Assembly (NCBI GenBank): GCA_023127905.1
Contig: JAGMEZ010000388.1
Location: 1 to 8,494, forward strand
Direction of reading: 5' to 3'
Length of the DNA stretch: 8,494 nt
From: Caldifarciminota bacterium
GTDB lineage: Bacteria; Hydrothermota; E44-bin80
Of the stretch, positions 1-6,474 are shown piece by piece. A program made the translations under genes and the position numbers. The notes beneath the pieces were generated by a model. That model saw only the letters and a list, made by a program, of their open reading frames with translations. It made no database searches and had not been told where the DNA came from. Numbering within the stretch: the first letter of the stretch is position 1; each line of letters starts with the position of its first letter.

Positions 1-7
1 GTTGGTT

Positions 8-865
8 ATGAAAAGATTTTTATTTATTTTATTCCTGTTAGTTTTTGCTAAGTCACTTTTTCCTGCATTTGAAGATTTTAAAACAGGTACGAGACCGGAT
101 GCGTTAGGAGGAGCATTCACAGCTCTCTCTGATGATCACAATGCTTCATTCTGGAATCCTGCAGGACTCTCTTATCTTGATAGGGCAGAGGTTTTTTCGA
201 CATACAAGCGTTTATTCGGTATTGTAAATTATTTTACATTTAATACCTGTCTGCCAACGAAGTGGGGAAGTTTTGCACTAAGTGTAAGAGAATCTTCTGT
301 TAAAGGTGATTACACAGATAACTCAGGAACAATCGTTGAAAGGAATACTACTCTTGAGGCAGAGAGAGCAATCATCGCATCTCATGGTTTTCATCTTTTA
401 AAGGAAGTATCCTTTGGTTACAGCCTTACCGCTTACAATATCCAGAATGTGAGATTTAGGGATTATTATGCTATCGGTGTAGATATTGGTATTATAATGG
501 ATGTTTACAGGCGCTGGAGGATAGGATTTGTCTATCACAATCTAAACAGCCCGACTATCGGAGGGACTTTTAAACATCAACTTCCGGAGGAAGTTTCTCT
601 CGGTTTGTCATATATGCCGTTTGAAAGTGTCATAACACTTCTTGATTTTGATAAACAGATAGGCTATGATATAAATGTAAAGATGGGGGTTGAGGTTACC
701 ATATTTAAAGAGCTCCTGATTTTACGTGGTGGTGTCGAGACTGAGCCTGTCGATTTCTCACTCGGTTTTGGTACAGGATTTAAACATGTAAGAATTAACT
801 ATGCTTTTAAAACACACGCAGAACTCCCCATCACACATTTCGTGGAGGCAGGATGGGAATTTTAA
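8..865 (+). CDS. PorV/UPF0164-like outer-membrane beta-barrel protein
   Basis: Predicted outer-membrane barrel of 285 residues if started at the ATG at 8. An in-frame TTG at 2 would add only two residues, and the ribosome site lies outside the window. Residues 1-20 are a signal peptide (MKRF, hydrophobic core, likely cleavage after FPA). Residues 29-54 carry the family-like pattern R-x-DALGGAFTALSDD...WNPAGL, seen in PorV, PorQ, UPF0164 and FadL-type barrels, where it lies near the N-terminal plug. The rest alternates polar and aromatic strands, and the chain ends in an aromatic residue (GWEF), as outer-membrane barrels usually do. The stop overlaps the next gene by 13 bases, so the two are probably translationally coupled. 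Barrel and family are well supported. The transported or bound partner is unknown, and a PorV role in type IX secretion is only a possibility. Confidence 0.85.
   Translation: MKRFLFILFLLVFAKSLFPAFEDFKTGTRPDALGGAFTALSDDHNASFWNPAGLSYLDRAEVFSTYKRLFGIVNYFTFNTCLPTKWGSFALSVRESSVKGDYTDNSGTIVERNTTLEAERAIIASHGFHLLKEVSFGYSLTAYNIQNVRFRDYYAIGVDIGIIMDVYRRWRIGFVYHNLNSPTIGGTFKHQLPEEVSLGLSYMPFESVITLLDFDKQIGYDINVKMGVEVTIFKELLILRGGVETEPVDFSLGFGTGFKHVRINYAFKTHAELPITHFVEAGWEF
844..848 (+). promoter_or_regulatory. Ribosome binding site deciding the start at 853
   Basis: GGAGG ends four bases before the ATG at 853. The alternative in-frame ATG at 868 has only AAGG directly against it, with no spacer, so 853 is the better start. 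The site lies inside the end of the upstream gene, consistent with coupling. Confidence 0.6.
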
Positions 866-3324
866 GGATGTCATTGCGAGTTATCTCTCATACTCATAAA
901 CGAAGCAATCTCGTTTTTTTTCTTGTTTTTCTACTTTTTCAGTTATTGATAGCACAGGAATCGCCTAAGGTTTACATTAACACTGCTTCACGCGATGAGG
1001 TAAGAACCTTACCTCTTAATGAAACTCTGGCAGATTCCCTTTACAATCTGAGAATAAAAAAGGGTTATTTCAAGAGTATATATGAAATACTTGATACTCC
1101 AGGAATGGATAGTGATATATTTGAAAAGATTAAACATATAATTGTTATAGAGGTGCCTGAGGAACGTAGGGAAGTATCGAAGTATATCCTGTATCTTCAG
1201 GAACGCCTTGCAGCTGAAGAGAGCCCAAGGGAAGGAGCAATTGATGAGTGGGAGGATTTGCTTCTTTCTCCCATTAATATCAATAGGGCAAGTGTGGATG
1301 ATATCCTTCTTCTTGACAGGGTGACTCCTGTTGATGCTGTCAGCGCTGTTAAGCACAGAAGATTCATCGGCAGATTGAGATATGTGAATGCATTAAAAAA
1401 TGCAAAGTTCTTGTCATCTTATGGATTCAGGAATATGAGAAACTATATTGTAACAACAGAACCTGAGGTACAGGCTATTCCTTTCAGTATGCACTATAGG
1501 ATACGGTATGACCATGAGGATATGTGGATTGGCGATGAAGATTCTTACTCACAGAGAGTGGATGCATTGAATTCTCAGATACAGGATCTTGTGGCAGACA
1601 CAACTTCAAATCTCCACAGTACTTTGCTTGATGCCGGTTGGAGTCTGGAGGAAATTGACGGACTCAGAAGTAAACTATTTCAGGAGAAAGAGGCACTCAT
1701 TTCTGCAAAACCCCCGGGGGTGGTTTCGAACAGGTTGCGATTAAGATGGAAAAAGTATGCAAAACTTGGTGGAATAATAGTTTCCAGACACGGGGAAGAA
1801 CAGGAATTAAGTAAGGGGTATGTAACAGTTATGAATCAGGGACCACTGGAGAAATTTATTGTTGGAAACTACAGGGTTACTATTGGCCAAGGGCTCTTAT
1901 TTGATAATACCGACGAGGAGAGGGCGCGGTTGACAAGGAGGGTTGAGGGGTTATTTGGTGACTTGACGGATACAGAAGAGTTTAAACTTTCCGGTGTTGC
2001 AGGTAAGGGAAATATTTTTATGGTGCACCCATTGTTCTTTTATTCGAAGGACAGGAAAGATGGTATTCTCAACAGGGACGGAACAGTGAATAGTTATTTT
2101 TATACGCAACCTCGCGCTTCTTCATCCAGTGATGTTTTTAGCCAGGAAGATTATGGTGGTGCATTAAAGGTAGATCTCTCTGATGTTCTATTCATTCCTC
2201 TTGGAACGTATATTTCTTTCAATGGATACCAGACATTTATGAGCAAACCGCTCAGACCCGATACATCAGAGATAGATATTCCGTTTGATAAAGATAAACT
2301 GGACGACCTTAACTATTTGATGATGCAGGAAGGGAGAAAACGTACATATCTTGGGACAAGTTTTAGAACCGTTTATAAGAATCTGAGTTTTGAAGGTGAG
2401 TATGTGAGACAGAAGGATTACGGATACGGATATATACTGAAATCCCTCATTCAATTTAATACATTCTATGTTATTTATATGAAGAGACACTACAGCGTAG
2501 ATTTCTTTAACCCCTATTCAAGGGCATTCTCTGAGCAGTCAAAATTTGATGATACGATTGTCGAAAAAGATTACAGGCTCATTGACCCCCTTTATACTGA
2601 TTTGCAGGACCTTCCTATTCCGAAAGCAGAGGATGGTCATTATTTTGAGACAAGGTATCAGATATTGAGAAACCTGACAATAACAAGGGCATATATTGAC
2701 GTTTGGAGAAATCTTGCCTACAACCTGAGCAATGTAAGGATACAGGGTGAGATTGAATACAAGCCTGTTTTTCCATTACGGTTTAGAATAAAACAAAAGT
2801 GGCAAGTAAAACAATTACCCAAAGCAGTTTTCGCTACAACCTCAAGAACCCAGGAGACAACGCTTCGTGTTTTTGCTACAGTTGCCGGTGATTACCTTAG
2901 TCTTGAAGCGCGTTATGGGAGGGTTAAACTTACTCCAAACGAGAAATACAGCGGAAACCTTCTTATGGAAGGTGGGTACCTTGATGCAAGTTGGGAACAC
3001 AATTTCAGTGATTTCTTCAGTGTGGTCGGTGGTGTTGCTATTTGGGATGCAAGTTCAATGAGCCAGTGGATTTTTGAAGACACCGGAATAGACTTTCTAT
3101 ATGGCGAAGGGAAAAAATACTATATAACCTTTAAGGACAGACTTTCAGAAAATATCTCAATACGGTTTAAGGTAAGAAACAAAAGCTCATCGTATCCCCA
3201 TACAGGTATTTATGGTTCAGGCAATGAATATCATTATGGAGATAGTGAAGAAACACTCATCAGGGATTTTACTGATGTAAGGGAACAGATGAGTTATAAT
3301 CTTCAAATTGACGTGAGGTGGTAA
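853..3324 (+). CDS. Two ComEA-like helix-hairpin-helix units fused to an outer-membrane barrel-like domain
   Basis: Large secreted protein of 823 residues. A signal peptide occupies about residues 1-34 (hydrophobic 20-33, likely cleavage LIA|Q). Residues 40-99 match a ComEA/HHH_3-type unit: YINTASRDEV, then KKGYFKSIYEIL, then PGMD. A second related unit spans about 140-201 (ININRASVDDIL, HRRFIG). Both have degenerate hairpins: the usual PGIG is PLNE, PGMD or DRVT, so DNA binding is uncertain. Residues about 233-285 look helical. From about 290 to the end the protein is rich in amphipathic strands with aromatic and charged residues and finishes IDVRW, as expected of an outer-membrane barrel. 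GNYRVTIGQGLLF at 338-350 resembles a conserved stretch I recall from large HhH-barrel proteins of Bacteroidetes-type bacteria. It overlaps its neighbours by 13 bases and 3 bases. Its function is not established; DNA capture or uptake is a hypothesis. Confidence 0.85.
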   Translation: MGILRMSLRVISHTHKRSNLVFFLVFLLFQLLIAQESPKVYINTASRDEVRTLPLNETLADSLYNLRIKKGYFKSIYEILDTPGMDSDIFEKIKHIIVIEVPEERREVSKYILYLQERLAAEESPREGAIDEWEDLLLSPININRASVDDILLLDRVTPVDAVSAVKHRRFIGRLRYVNALKNAKFLSSYGFRNMRNYIVTTEPEVQAIPFSMHYRIRYDHEDMWIGDEDSYSQRVDALNSQIQDLVADTTSNLHSTLLDAGWSLEEIDGLRSKLFQEKEALISAKPPGVVSNRLRLRWKKYAKLGGIIVSRHGEEQELSKGYVTVMNQGPLEKFIVGNYRVTIGQGLLFDNTDEERARLTRRVEGLFGDLTDTEEFKLSGVAGKGNIFMVHPLFFYSKDRKDGILNRDGTVNSYFYTQPRASSSSDVFSQEDYGGALKVDLSDVLFIPLGTYISFNGYQTFMSKPLRPDTSEIDIPFDKDKLDDLNYLMMQEGRKRTYLGTSFRTVYKNLSFEGEYVRQKDYGYGYILKSLIQFNTFYVIYMKRHYSVDFFNPYSRAFSEQSKFDDTIVEKDYRLIDPLYTDLQDLPIPKAEDGHYFETRYQILRNLTITRAYIDVWRNLAYNLSNVRIQGEIEYKPVFPLRFRIKQKWQVKQLPKAVFATTSRTQETTLRVFATVAGDYLSLEARYGRVKLTPNEKYSGNLLMEGGYLDASWEHNFSDFFSVVGGVAIWDASSMSQWIFEDTGIDFLYGEGKKYYITFKDRLSENISIRFKVRNKSSSYPHTGIYGSGNEYHYGDSEETLIRDFTDVREQMSYNLQIDVRW
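870..913. repeat. Dispersed palindromic repeat inside the HhH-barrel gene
   Basis: Left arm GTCATTGCGAG (870-880) and right arm CGAAGCAATCTCG (901-913) flank a 20-base centre. These are the terminal arms of a repeat I recognise from many bacterial genomes (GTCATTGCGAG...CGAAGCAATCTC), in which ATTGC and GCAAT pair. It begins five bases after the stop of the upstream gene. It is translated as about residues 6-21 of the HhH-barrel protein, giving the basic start of the signal peptide (R, H, K and R residues). The identification comes from memory of the repeat, not from a search. Confidence 0.6.
1710..1721. repeat. Perfect 12-bp GC-rich palindrome
   Basis: ACCCCCGGGGGT is a perfect palindrome inside the HhH-barrel gene. 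It encodes part of KPPGVV, between the helical segment and the barrel. It stands out against the AT-rich background, but no role can be assigned. Confidence 0.3.
3315..3320 (+). promoter_or_regulatory. Ribosome binding site deciding the start at 3324
   Basis: GAGGTG lies three bases before the ATG at 3324, inside the last codons of the upstream gene. An in-frame GTG at 3318 would overlap this site and have no site of its own. The start at 3324, sharing one base with the upstream TAA, is therefore preferred. Confidence 0.6.
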
Positions 3325-4475
3325 TGAATAATAAACTATTATTTATCTTTTCTTTTTTGATTTTATTCTTTTCATTTCTCTATAGCTACACGCTTCCAGA
3401 ATCGTCTGCATCGGGTGAAAGCATGGGGGCAGTTACAGGGAAGTATACAGCATTAGGAGGATCAACCATAATGGGCGAAGCATGGTCAAACCCTGCACTT
3501 CTGATAAAGAACCCCGGGTTTAAGATTGTTATCGGAGGAGGGTTTATAAAATCAGGAGAGAGGAGAAAAAAGAGTATCTTTGACTCATTTGATAACAGGA
3601 TTGGAGATGTGACTGTCGCTGATAACAGTTTTGTTTTTTGTGAACCTACATATGTTTCTGCTTCTTATACATCAAAATATAGTTTAGGATTTGATGTTAA
3701 CATTCTTCCCATTCTTAATTATGATTATCGATACTATAAGGAAGTAAGGGATGATTTCTATATTTTGAAAGAGACAGTTCTTGATGAAGGGAAAGGAAAA
3801 CTATACTTACTGAATCTAGGAATTGCGTATGAATTACTGAAAGAAAAACTCTCTTTTGGTATAGGTTTCAATCTTTATACTGGAAAGAGGGAATACGAAT
3901 ACATCAGGGATTATGTTGACCCATCAAAGACAGATATAAGCGAGGATTTTTCAAGGAATTTGGGTGGAAATGGTGTGACCTTTGGATTGCATGCACATCC
4001 ATTAACAAGAATCAGACTGGGCGGATTTGTATCGACTAAAGCCACGATCGGAGATTATGCAGAGGATTATATTCCTTTGAGAATGGGTGGAGGTATTACC
4101 ATTGTCCCTCCAAATACTTTTCCTGCGCTTTTTATTATTGATGGTGCTTATGAACGATGGAATGAGGTTAATGATAATTATGAAGATGTTGTAAAACTTC
4201 ATCTTGGTGTAGAACATGCATTTTCTCCTGGGCTTAATGGAAGATTTGGTTTTGGATACGAGACTTCGTATCTTTCAAGAAATATGCCGAAGGTTTACTT
4301 TACATTTGGCTTTGGATTTGAGAAGGGGGGATATGCTTTTGATACCGGGGTTAAAGTTTGCCGGTTTGATTTTTCAGGTGACGATGTTGCGATAGAACAG
4401 AGGGATATGGAAGGAGTAACAAGGGTAGAAGAAAGTCTTATAAAACTCATTTTCAGCGTAACCTATAGACGTTGA
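3324..4475 (+). CDS. FadL/PorV-like outer-membrane beta-barrel protein
   Basis: Predicted outer-membrane protein of 383 residues. Residues 1-21 form a signal peptide (MNNK, then a long hydrophobic stretch). Residues 43-60 read ALGGSTIMGEAWSNPALL, a variant of the ALGGAFTA...WNPAGL motif in the barrel gene at 8-865. The two flanking barrels of this operon therefore belong to the same broad class, though they are otherwise quite different. The body alternates glycine- and aromatic-rich strands (for example FGFGYETSYL and YFTFGFGFEKGGY) with charged loops, typical of a barrel of about 12-14 strands. The chain ends SVTYRR rather than in an aromatic residue, which is slightly unusual. The start codon overlaps the stop of the HhH-barrel gene, so co-translation is likely. 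The substrate is unknown. A FadL-like hydrophobic transporter or a secretion-associated barrel are both possible. Confidence 0.8.
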   Translation: MNNKLLFIFSFLILFFSFLYSYTLPESSASGESMGAVTGKYTALGGSTIMGEAWSNPALLIKNPGFKIVIGGGFIKSGERRKKSIFDSFDNRIGDVTVADNSFVFCEPTYVSASYTSKYSLGFDVNILPILNYDYRYYKEVRDDFYILKETVLDEGKGKLYLLNLGIAYELLKEKLSFGIGFNLYTGKREYEYIRDYVDPSKTDISEDFSRNLGGNGVTFGLHAHPLTRIRLGGFVSTKATIGDYAEDYIPLRMGGGITIVPPNTFPALFIIDGAYERWNEVNDNYEDVVKLHLGVEHAFSPGLNGRFGFGYETSYLSRNMPKVYFTFGFGFEKGGYAFDTGVKVCRFDFSGDDVAIEQRDMEGVTRVEESLIKLIFSVTYRR

Positions 4476-4567
4476 AGTGCGCAAGAGCATCAGATTATCA
4501 GAATATGATTCAATTGATCAAAATAGGTAAATTATGAAGATGTCTCTCCTCTTCAAAAAATGTAGGA

Positions 4568-4583
4568 GGGGTTTCCTAACCCC
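4568..4583. repeat. Short hairpin in the gap after the barrel operon
   Basis: GGGGTT (4568-4573) and AACCCC (4578-4583) are perfect inverted arms around the loop TCCT. AGGA at 4564-4567 could alternatively pair with TCCT. No clean T-run follows, so it is a weak terminator candidate. It may instead be part of a repeat cluster with the element at 4609-4670. Confidence 0.45.
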
Positions 4584-4608
4584 GATAATAAATTGTTTTA
4601 TATTTTTA

Positions 4609-4670
4609 TGTAATAGAGAACAGGTGAGGCATCTTGCCTCACAACAAGGCTGGAAGCCTTGTCTGTTACA
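4609..4670. repeat. Palindromic element that folds as a three-way junction
   Basis: Two perfect 7-bp hairpins sit side by side. GTGAGGC (4624-4630) pairs with GCCTCAC (4636-4642), and ACAAGGC (4644-4650) pairs with GCCTTGT (4656-4662); each has a five-base loop. They are separated by one base and enclosed flush by AACAG (4619-4623) and CTGTT (4663-4667). TGTAA (4609-4613) and TTACA (4666-4670) give an alternative outer arm with a bulge. The GAGGCATCTTGCCTC and AAGGCTGGAAGCCTT hairpins resemble dispersed repeats I recall from planctomycete-like and WOR-3-like metagenomes. It is probably a REP- or MITE-like dispersed element in the leader of the HKD gene. An RNA role is possible but unproven. 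Confidence 0.7.
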
Positions 4671-4716
4671 TAAATGTCTAAGATCTGAAATCTAAATTTG
4701 CAATATTGGAGGTAAT

Positions 4717-5283
4717 ATGAAGAAGAAATTATTGCTAATGGTCTTTATCCTCATGTGGTACAGCATCCTATCTGCTTTGCCAGCTGATGATGTACAGGTT
4801 ATTACAAACAGGGATTACTTTCCTGCAGTAATTAAACTCTTCGATAATGCAGAGCATTCAATCTTTGTATTCATGTTTACCGCAAGAATATACCCCGAGT
4901 ATCCAGAAGACGTGAACTGGAAACTCCTTCATGCATTGATTGGAGCGAAGAAGAGGGGGGTTGATGTAAAGGTAATCCTGGATGCATCGAGCTGGAATAA
5001 GGATAACACCTTGAAAAACAAACACATGGCGGATTCCCTGAAGGCAGGAGGGGTAGAAGTCTATTATGACCCACTCGATGTGACAAGCCACCCGAAACTG
5101 TTGATAATTGACCACCGTTATACGGTTGTTGGCTCCACCAATTGGAGTTACTATGCAATTGAAAAGAACAATGAAGCGTCTGTTCTAATAGACAGTGAAT
5201 CTGTAGCGGATGCTTTTGAAGAGTATTTCAACAAGACTCTCAACCTATCGTCGAAGAAGCTAAAGATGAAAGACCTTGAGTGA
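4717..5283 (+). CDS. Secreted single-HKD phospholipase D family protein (Nuc-like nuclease candidate)
   Basis: Protein of 188 residues with a signal peptide at about 1-20 (MKKK, hydrophobic core, cleavage near LSA|LP). A single PLD (HKD) motif is intact at H125, K127 and D132 (HPKLLIID). It is followed by the usual GSTN at 139-142 and by E153 in KNNEASVLI. The strands IFVFMFTA (about 49-56) and VDVKVILDA (82-90) fit the PLDc_2 fold. Length and the single motif match the Nuc endonuclease branch, whose members dimerise to build one active site; two-motif phospholipases are much longer. GGAGG ends four bases before the ATG, supporting the start. The likely activity is a phosphodiesterase exported to periplasm or surface. 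A nuclease is more likely than a lipase, but substrate cannot be read from the sequence. It stands alone between repeat-bearing gaps of 241 and 118 bases. Confidence 0.9.
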   Translation: MKKKLLLMVFILMWYSILSALPADDVQVITNRDYFPAVIKLFDNAEHSIFVFMFTARIYPEYPEDVNWKLLHALIGAKKRGVDVKVILDASSWNKDNTLKNKHMADSLKAGGVEVYYDPLDVTSHPKLLIIDHRYTVVGSTNWSYYAIEKNNEASVLIDSESVADAFEEYFNKTLNLSSKKLKMKDLE

Positions 5284-5290
5284 AAAGACA

Positions 5291-5322
5291 GTTATTGAGT
5301 TATTGTGTTATTAGGTTATTGA
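5291..5322. repeat. Four tandem 8-bp units GTTATTGN
   Basis: The units are GTTATTGA, GTTATTGT, GTTATTAG and GTTATTGA, end to end with no gaps, starting eight bases after the stop of the HKD gene. The array lies between genes. It is a simple tandem repeat with no function I can assign. Confidence 0.7.
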
Positions 5323-5354
5323 GTCAAAAGAACGCCATTGCGGGCGGATATGTT

Positions 5355-5373
5355 GTTGGGGACAAGTCCCAAC
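5355..5373. repeat. Hairpin upstream of the nucleotidase-like gene
   Basis: GTTGGG (5355-5360) and CCCAAC (5368-5373) form a 6-bp stem with a 7-base loop. The inner GGGAC and GTCCC give an alternative tight dyad. It lies 28 bases before the ATG at 5402 and has no T-run, so it is a poor terminator. It resembles the dispersed hairpins of the previous gap in style. Confidence 0.5.
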
Positions 5374-5401
5374 GGTACTTGAGCGAAAAGAGAGGAAGTA
5401 A

Positions 5402-6328
5402 ATGACAAAAAGGATTGGTTTGATTTTTTTATTTTTATTTCTTATTTGCGGGATAATCCAGGCAAATAAGAAGATTGTCATCCTTTATACAAATGATATG
5501 ATGGGAAGGCTAAAGGGCGAACCTGCATATTTCATTAACAAGGATTTTCCTCCACCTCTTGGTAATGCTGCATCATGTGCAACATATATAAAAGAAGAGA
5601 GGTCCAACGGTCAGAAAAAGGGATATACTGTTCTGCTTCTCGATGCAGGAAACTGTTTCGGGAATCCTGCTCTGGGAGAGCTTAAGATTGGTAAGACGGT
5701 AGAATTTCTGAACAGGATGGAGTATGATGCCTGTGCAATAGGAATTTATGATACACGCCTTGGTGAAGATGTGCTTGGTAATATCATCGATAAGACATAT
5801 TTTCCGTGGCTTTCAGCAAATCTGATATCCAAAACAGAGAATAAGTATATTGGTGAATTATATAAAATATTTGATTGTGAGGAAGCGAAAATCGGAATTT
5901 TTGGTCTTATTTCTGAATATGGTCCCATCTGGGTAGAAAAAGGGATTAACGAGCAGTTTTTCTATGAGAAGGAATATGAAAGAGCAGAAGAGATGATTAT
6001 CTCTTTACAAAAAGATGAAGGTTGCGACATCATCATTGGGTTGACAAACACAGGATTTGTCCATGACAGTCTCCTTGCTGATTCTCTCACTGGAATTGAT
6101 ATTATTATTGGTGGAGGAGAGGGTAGGGGCATGAGAGAACCATTTGAAGGTACAATCAATCATACTATTATTTGCCGTACGTATGGAAACCTGAGCAGCA
6201 TAGGCAGGTTAGAAATAGAAATAGATGAGAAGAGTAAGAAAATCATTGGCTACAAGGGTGACAACATAACTCTCTTTGAGGAACAATTCCCACCTGATTT
6301 AGAAATCCTGAGATTGCTTTCTGAATAA
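5402..6328 (+). CDS. 5'-nucleotidase/UshA-type metallophosphatase domain, probable pseudoenzyme
   Basis: Protein of 308 residues with a signal peptide at about 1-21. The scaffold of the UshA/5'-nucleotidase metallophosphatase domain is clear: ILYTND (27-32), LLLDAGN (78-84), MEYDACAIG (106-114), WLSANL (136-141), AKIGIFGLIS (162-171), DIIIGLTNTG (209-218), DIIIGGGEG (233-241), then EGTINHTIICRTYG and IGRL. Known ligands and catalytic residues are changed. The His of DxH is M34, the bridging Asp is N84, the Asn-His pair of GNHE is I115-Y116, the His of LTHxG is N216, and the His of GGHSx is G239. Only D32 remains. The C-terminal substrate-binding domain (full family about 500-550 residues) is absent. 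The frame is intact, so a binding or sensing role is more likely than decay. GAGGA ends five bases before the ATG. Catalysis by the usual mechanism looks impossible. Confidence 0.85.
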   Translation: MTKRIGLIFLFLFLICGIIQANKKIVILYTNDMMGRLKGEPAYFINKDFPPPLGNAASCATYIKEERSNGQKKGYTVLLLDAGNCFGNPALGELKIGKTVEFLNRMEYDACAIGIYDTRLGEDVLGNIIDKTYFPWLSANLISKTENKYIGELYKIFDCEEAKIGIFGLISEYGPIWVEKGINEQFFYEKEYERAEEMIISLQKDEGCDIIIGLTNTGFVHDSLLADSLTGIDIIIGGGEGRGMREPFEGTINHTIICRTYGNLSSIGRLEIEIDEKSKKIIGYKGDNITLFEEQFPPDLEILRLLSE

Positions 6329-6413
6329 ATAAGGATATATTTAGTTTCGATCGTTTAAAACGTCCCCTATGATTTGTGCATATGTGCCTTGTGGTTCCGA
6401 GGGTATTTTTTTC

Positions 6414-6441
6414 TTGACTTTTTGCAAAAAAAGTATAAGAT
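6414..6441 (+). promoter_or_regulatory. Candidate sigma-70-type promoter for the propeller gene
   Basis: TTGACT (6414-6419) and TAAGAT (6436-6441) are spaced by 16 bases, about 46 bases before the ATG at 6488. A perfect palindrome TTTTTGCAAAAA (6419-6430) fills part of the spacer. The 159-base gap upstream and the lack of any other start signal agree with a new transcript here. Assignment is by pattern only, in an AT-rich region where chance matches are common. Confidence 0.4.
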
Positions 6442-6474
6442 TAAAATAAATAAGGAATTTATAATAGAAGTCAC

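Noticed and set aside
1009..1356. Minus-strand open frame of 115 codons
   Set aside because: It is fully inside the HhH-barrel gene, has no family resemblance, and its composition fits antisense of a real gene.
4489..4504. Two near-identical 8-mers ATCAGATT and ATCAGAAT after the third gene
   Set aside because: Only two short units in AT-rich DNA, easily due to chance.
4568..4583. Rho-independent terminator after the barrel operon
   Set aside because: The stem is only 6 bp and is followed by GATAATAAATTG rather than a T-run. It is kept as a hairpin repeat only.
4858..5158. Two overlapping minus-strand frames opposite the HKD gene
   Set aside because: The + strand holds an intact HKD motif and signal peptide over the same bases, and the antisense products show no recognisable features.
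5402..5450. Lipoprotein signal at the start of the nucleotidase-like protein (LFLIC)
   Set aside because: The residue before Cys16 is Ile, where a lipobox needs Gly, Ala or Ser. An ordinary signal peptide fits better.
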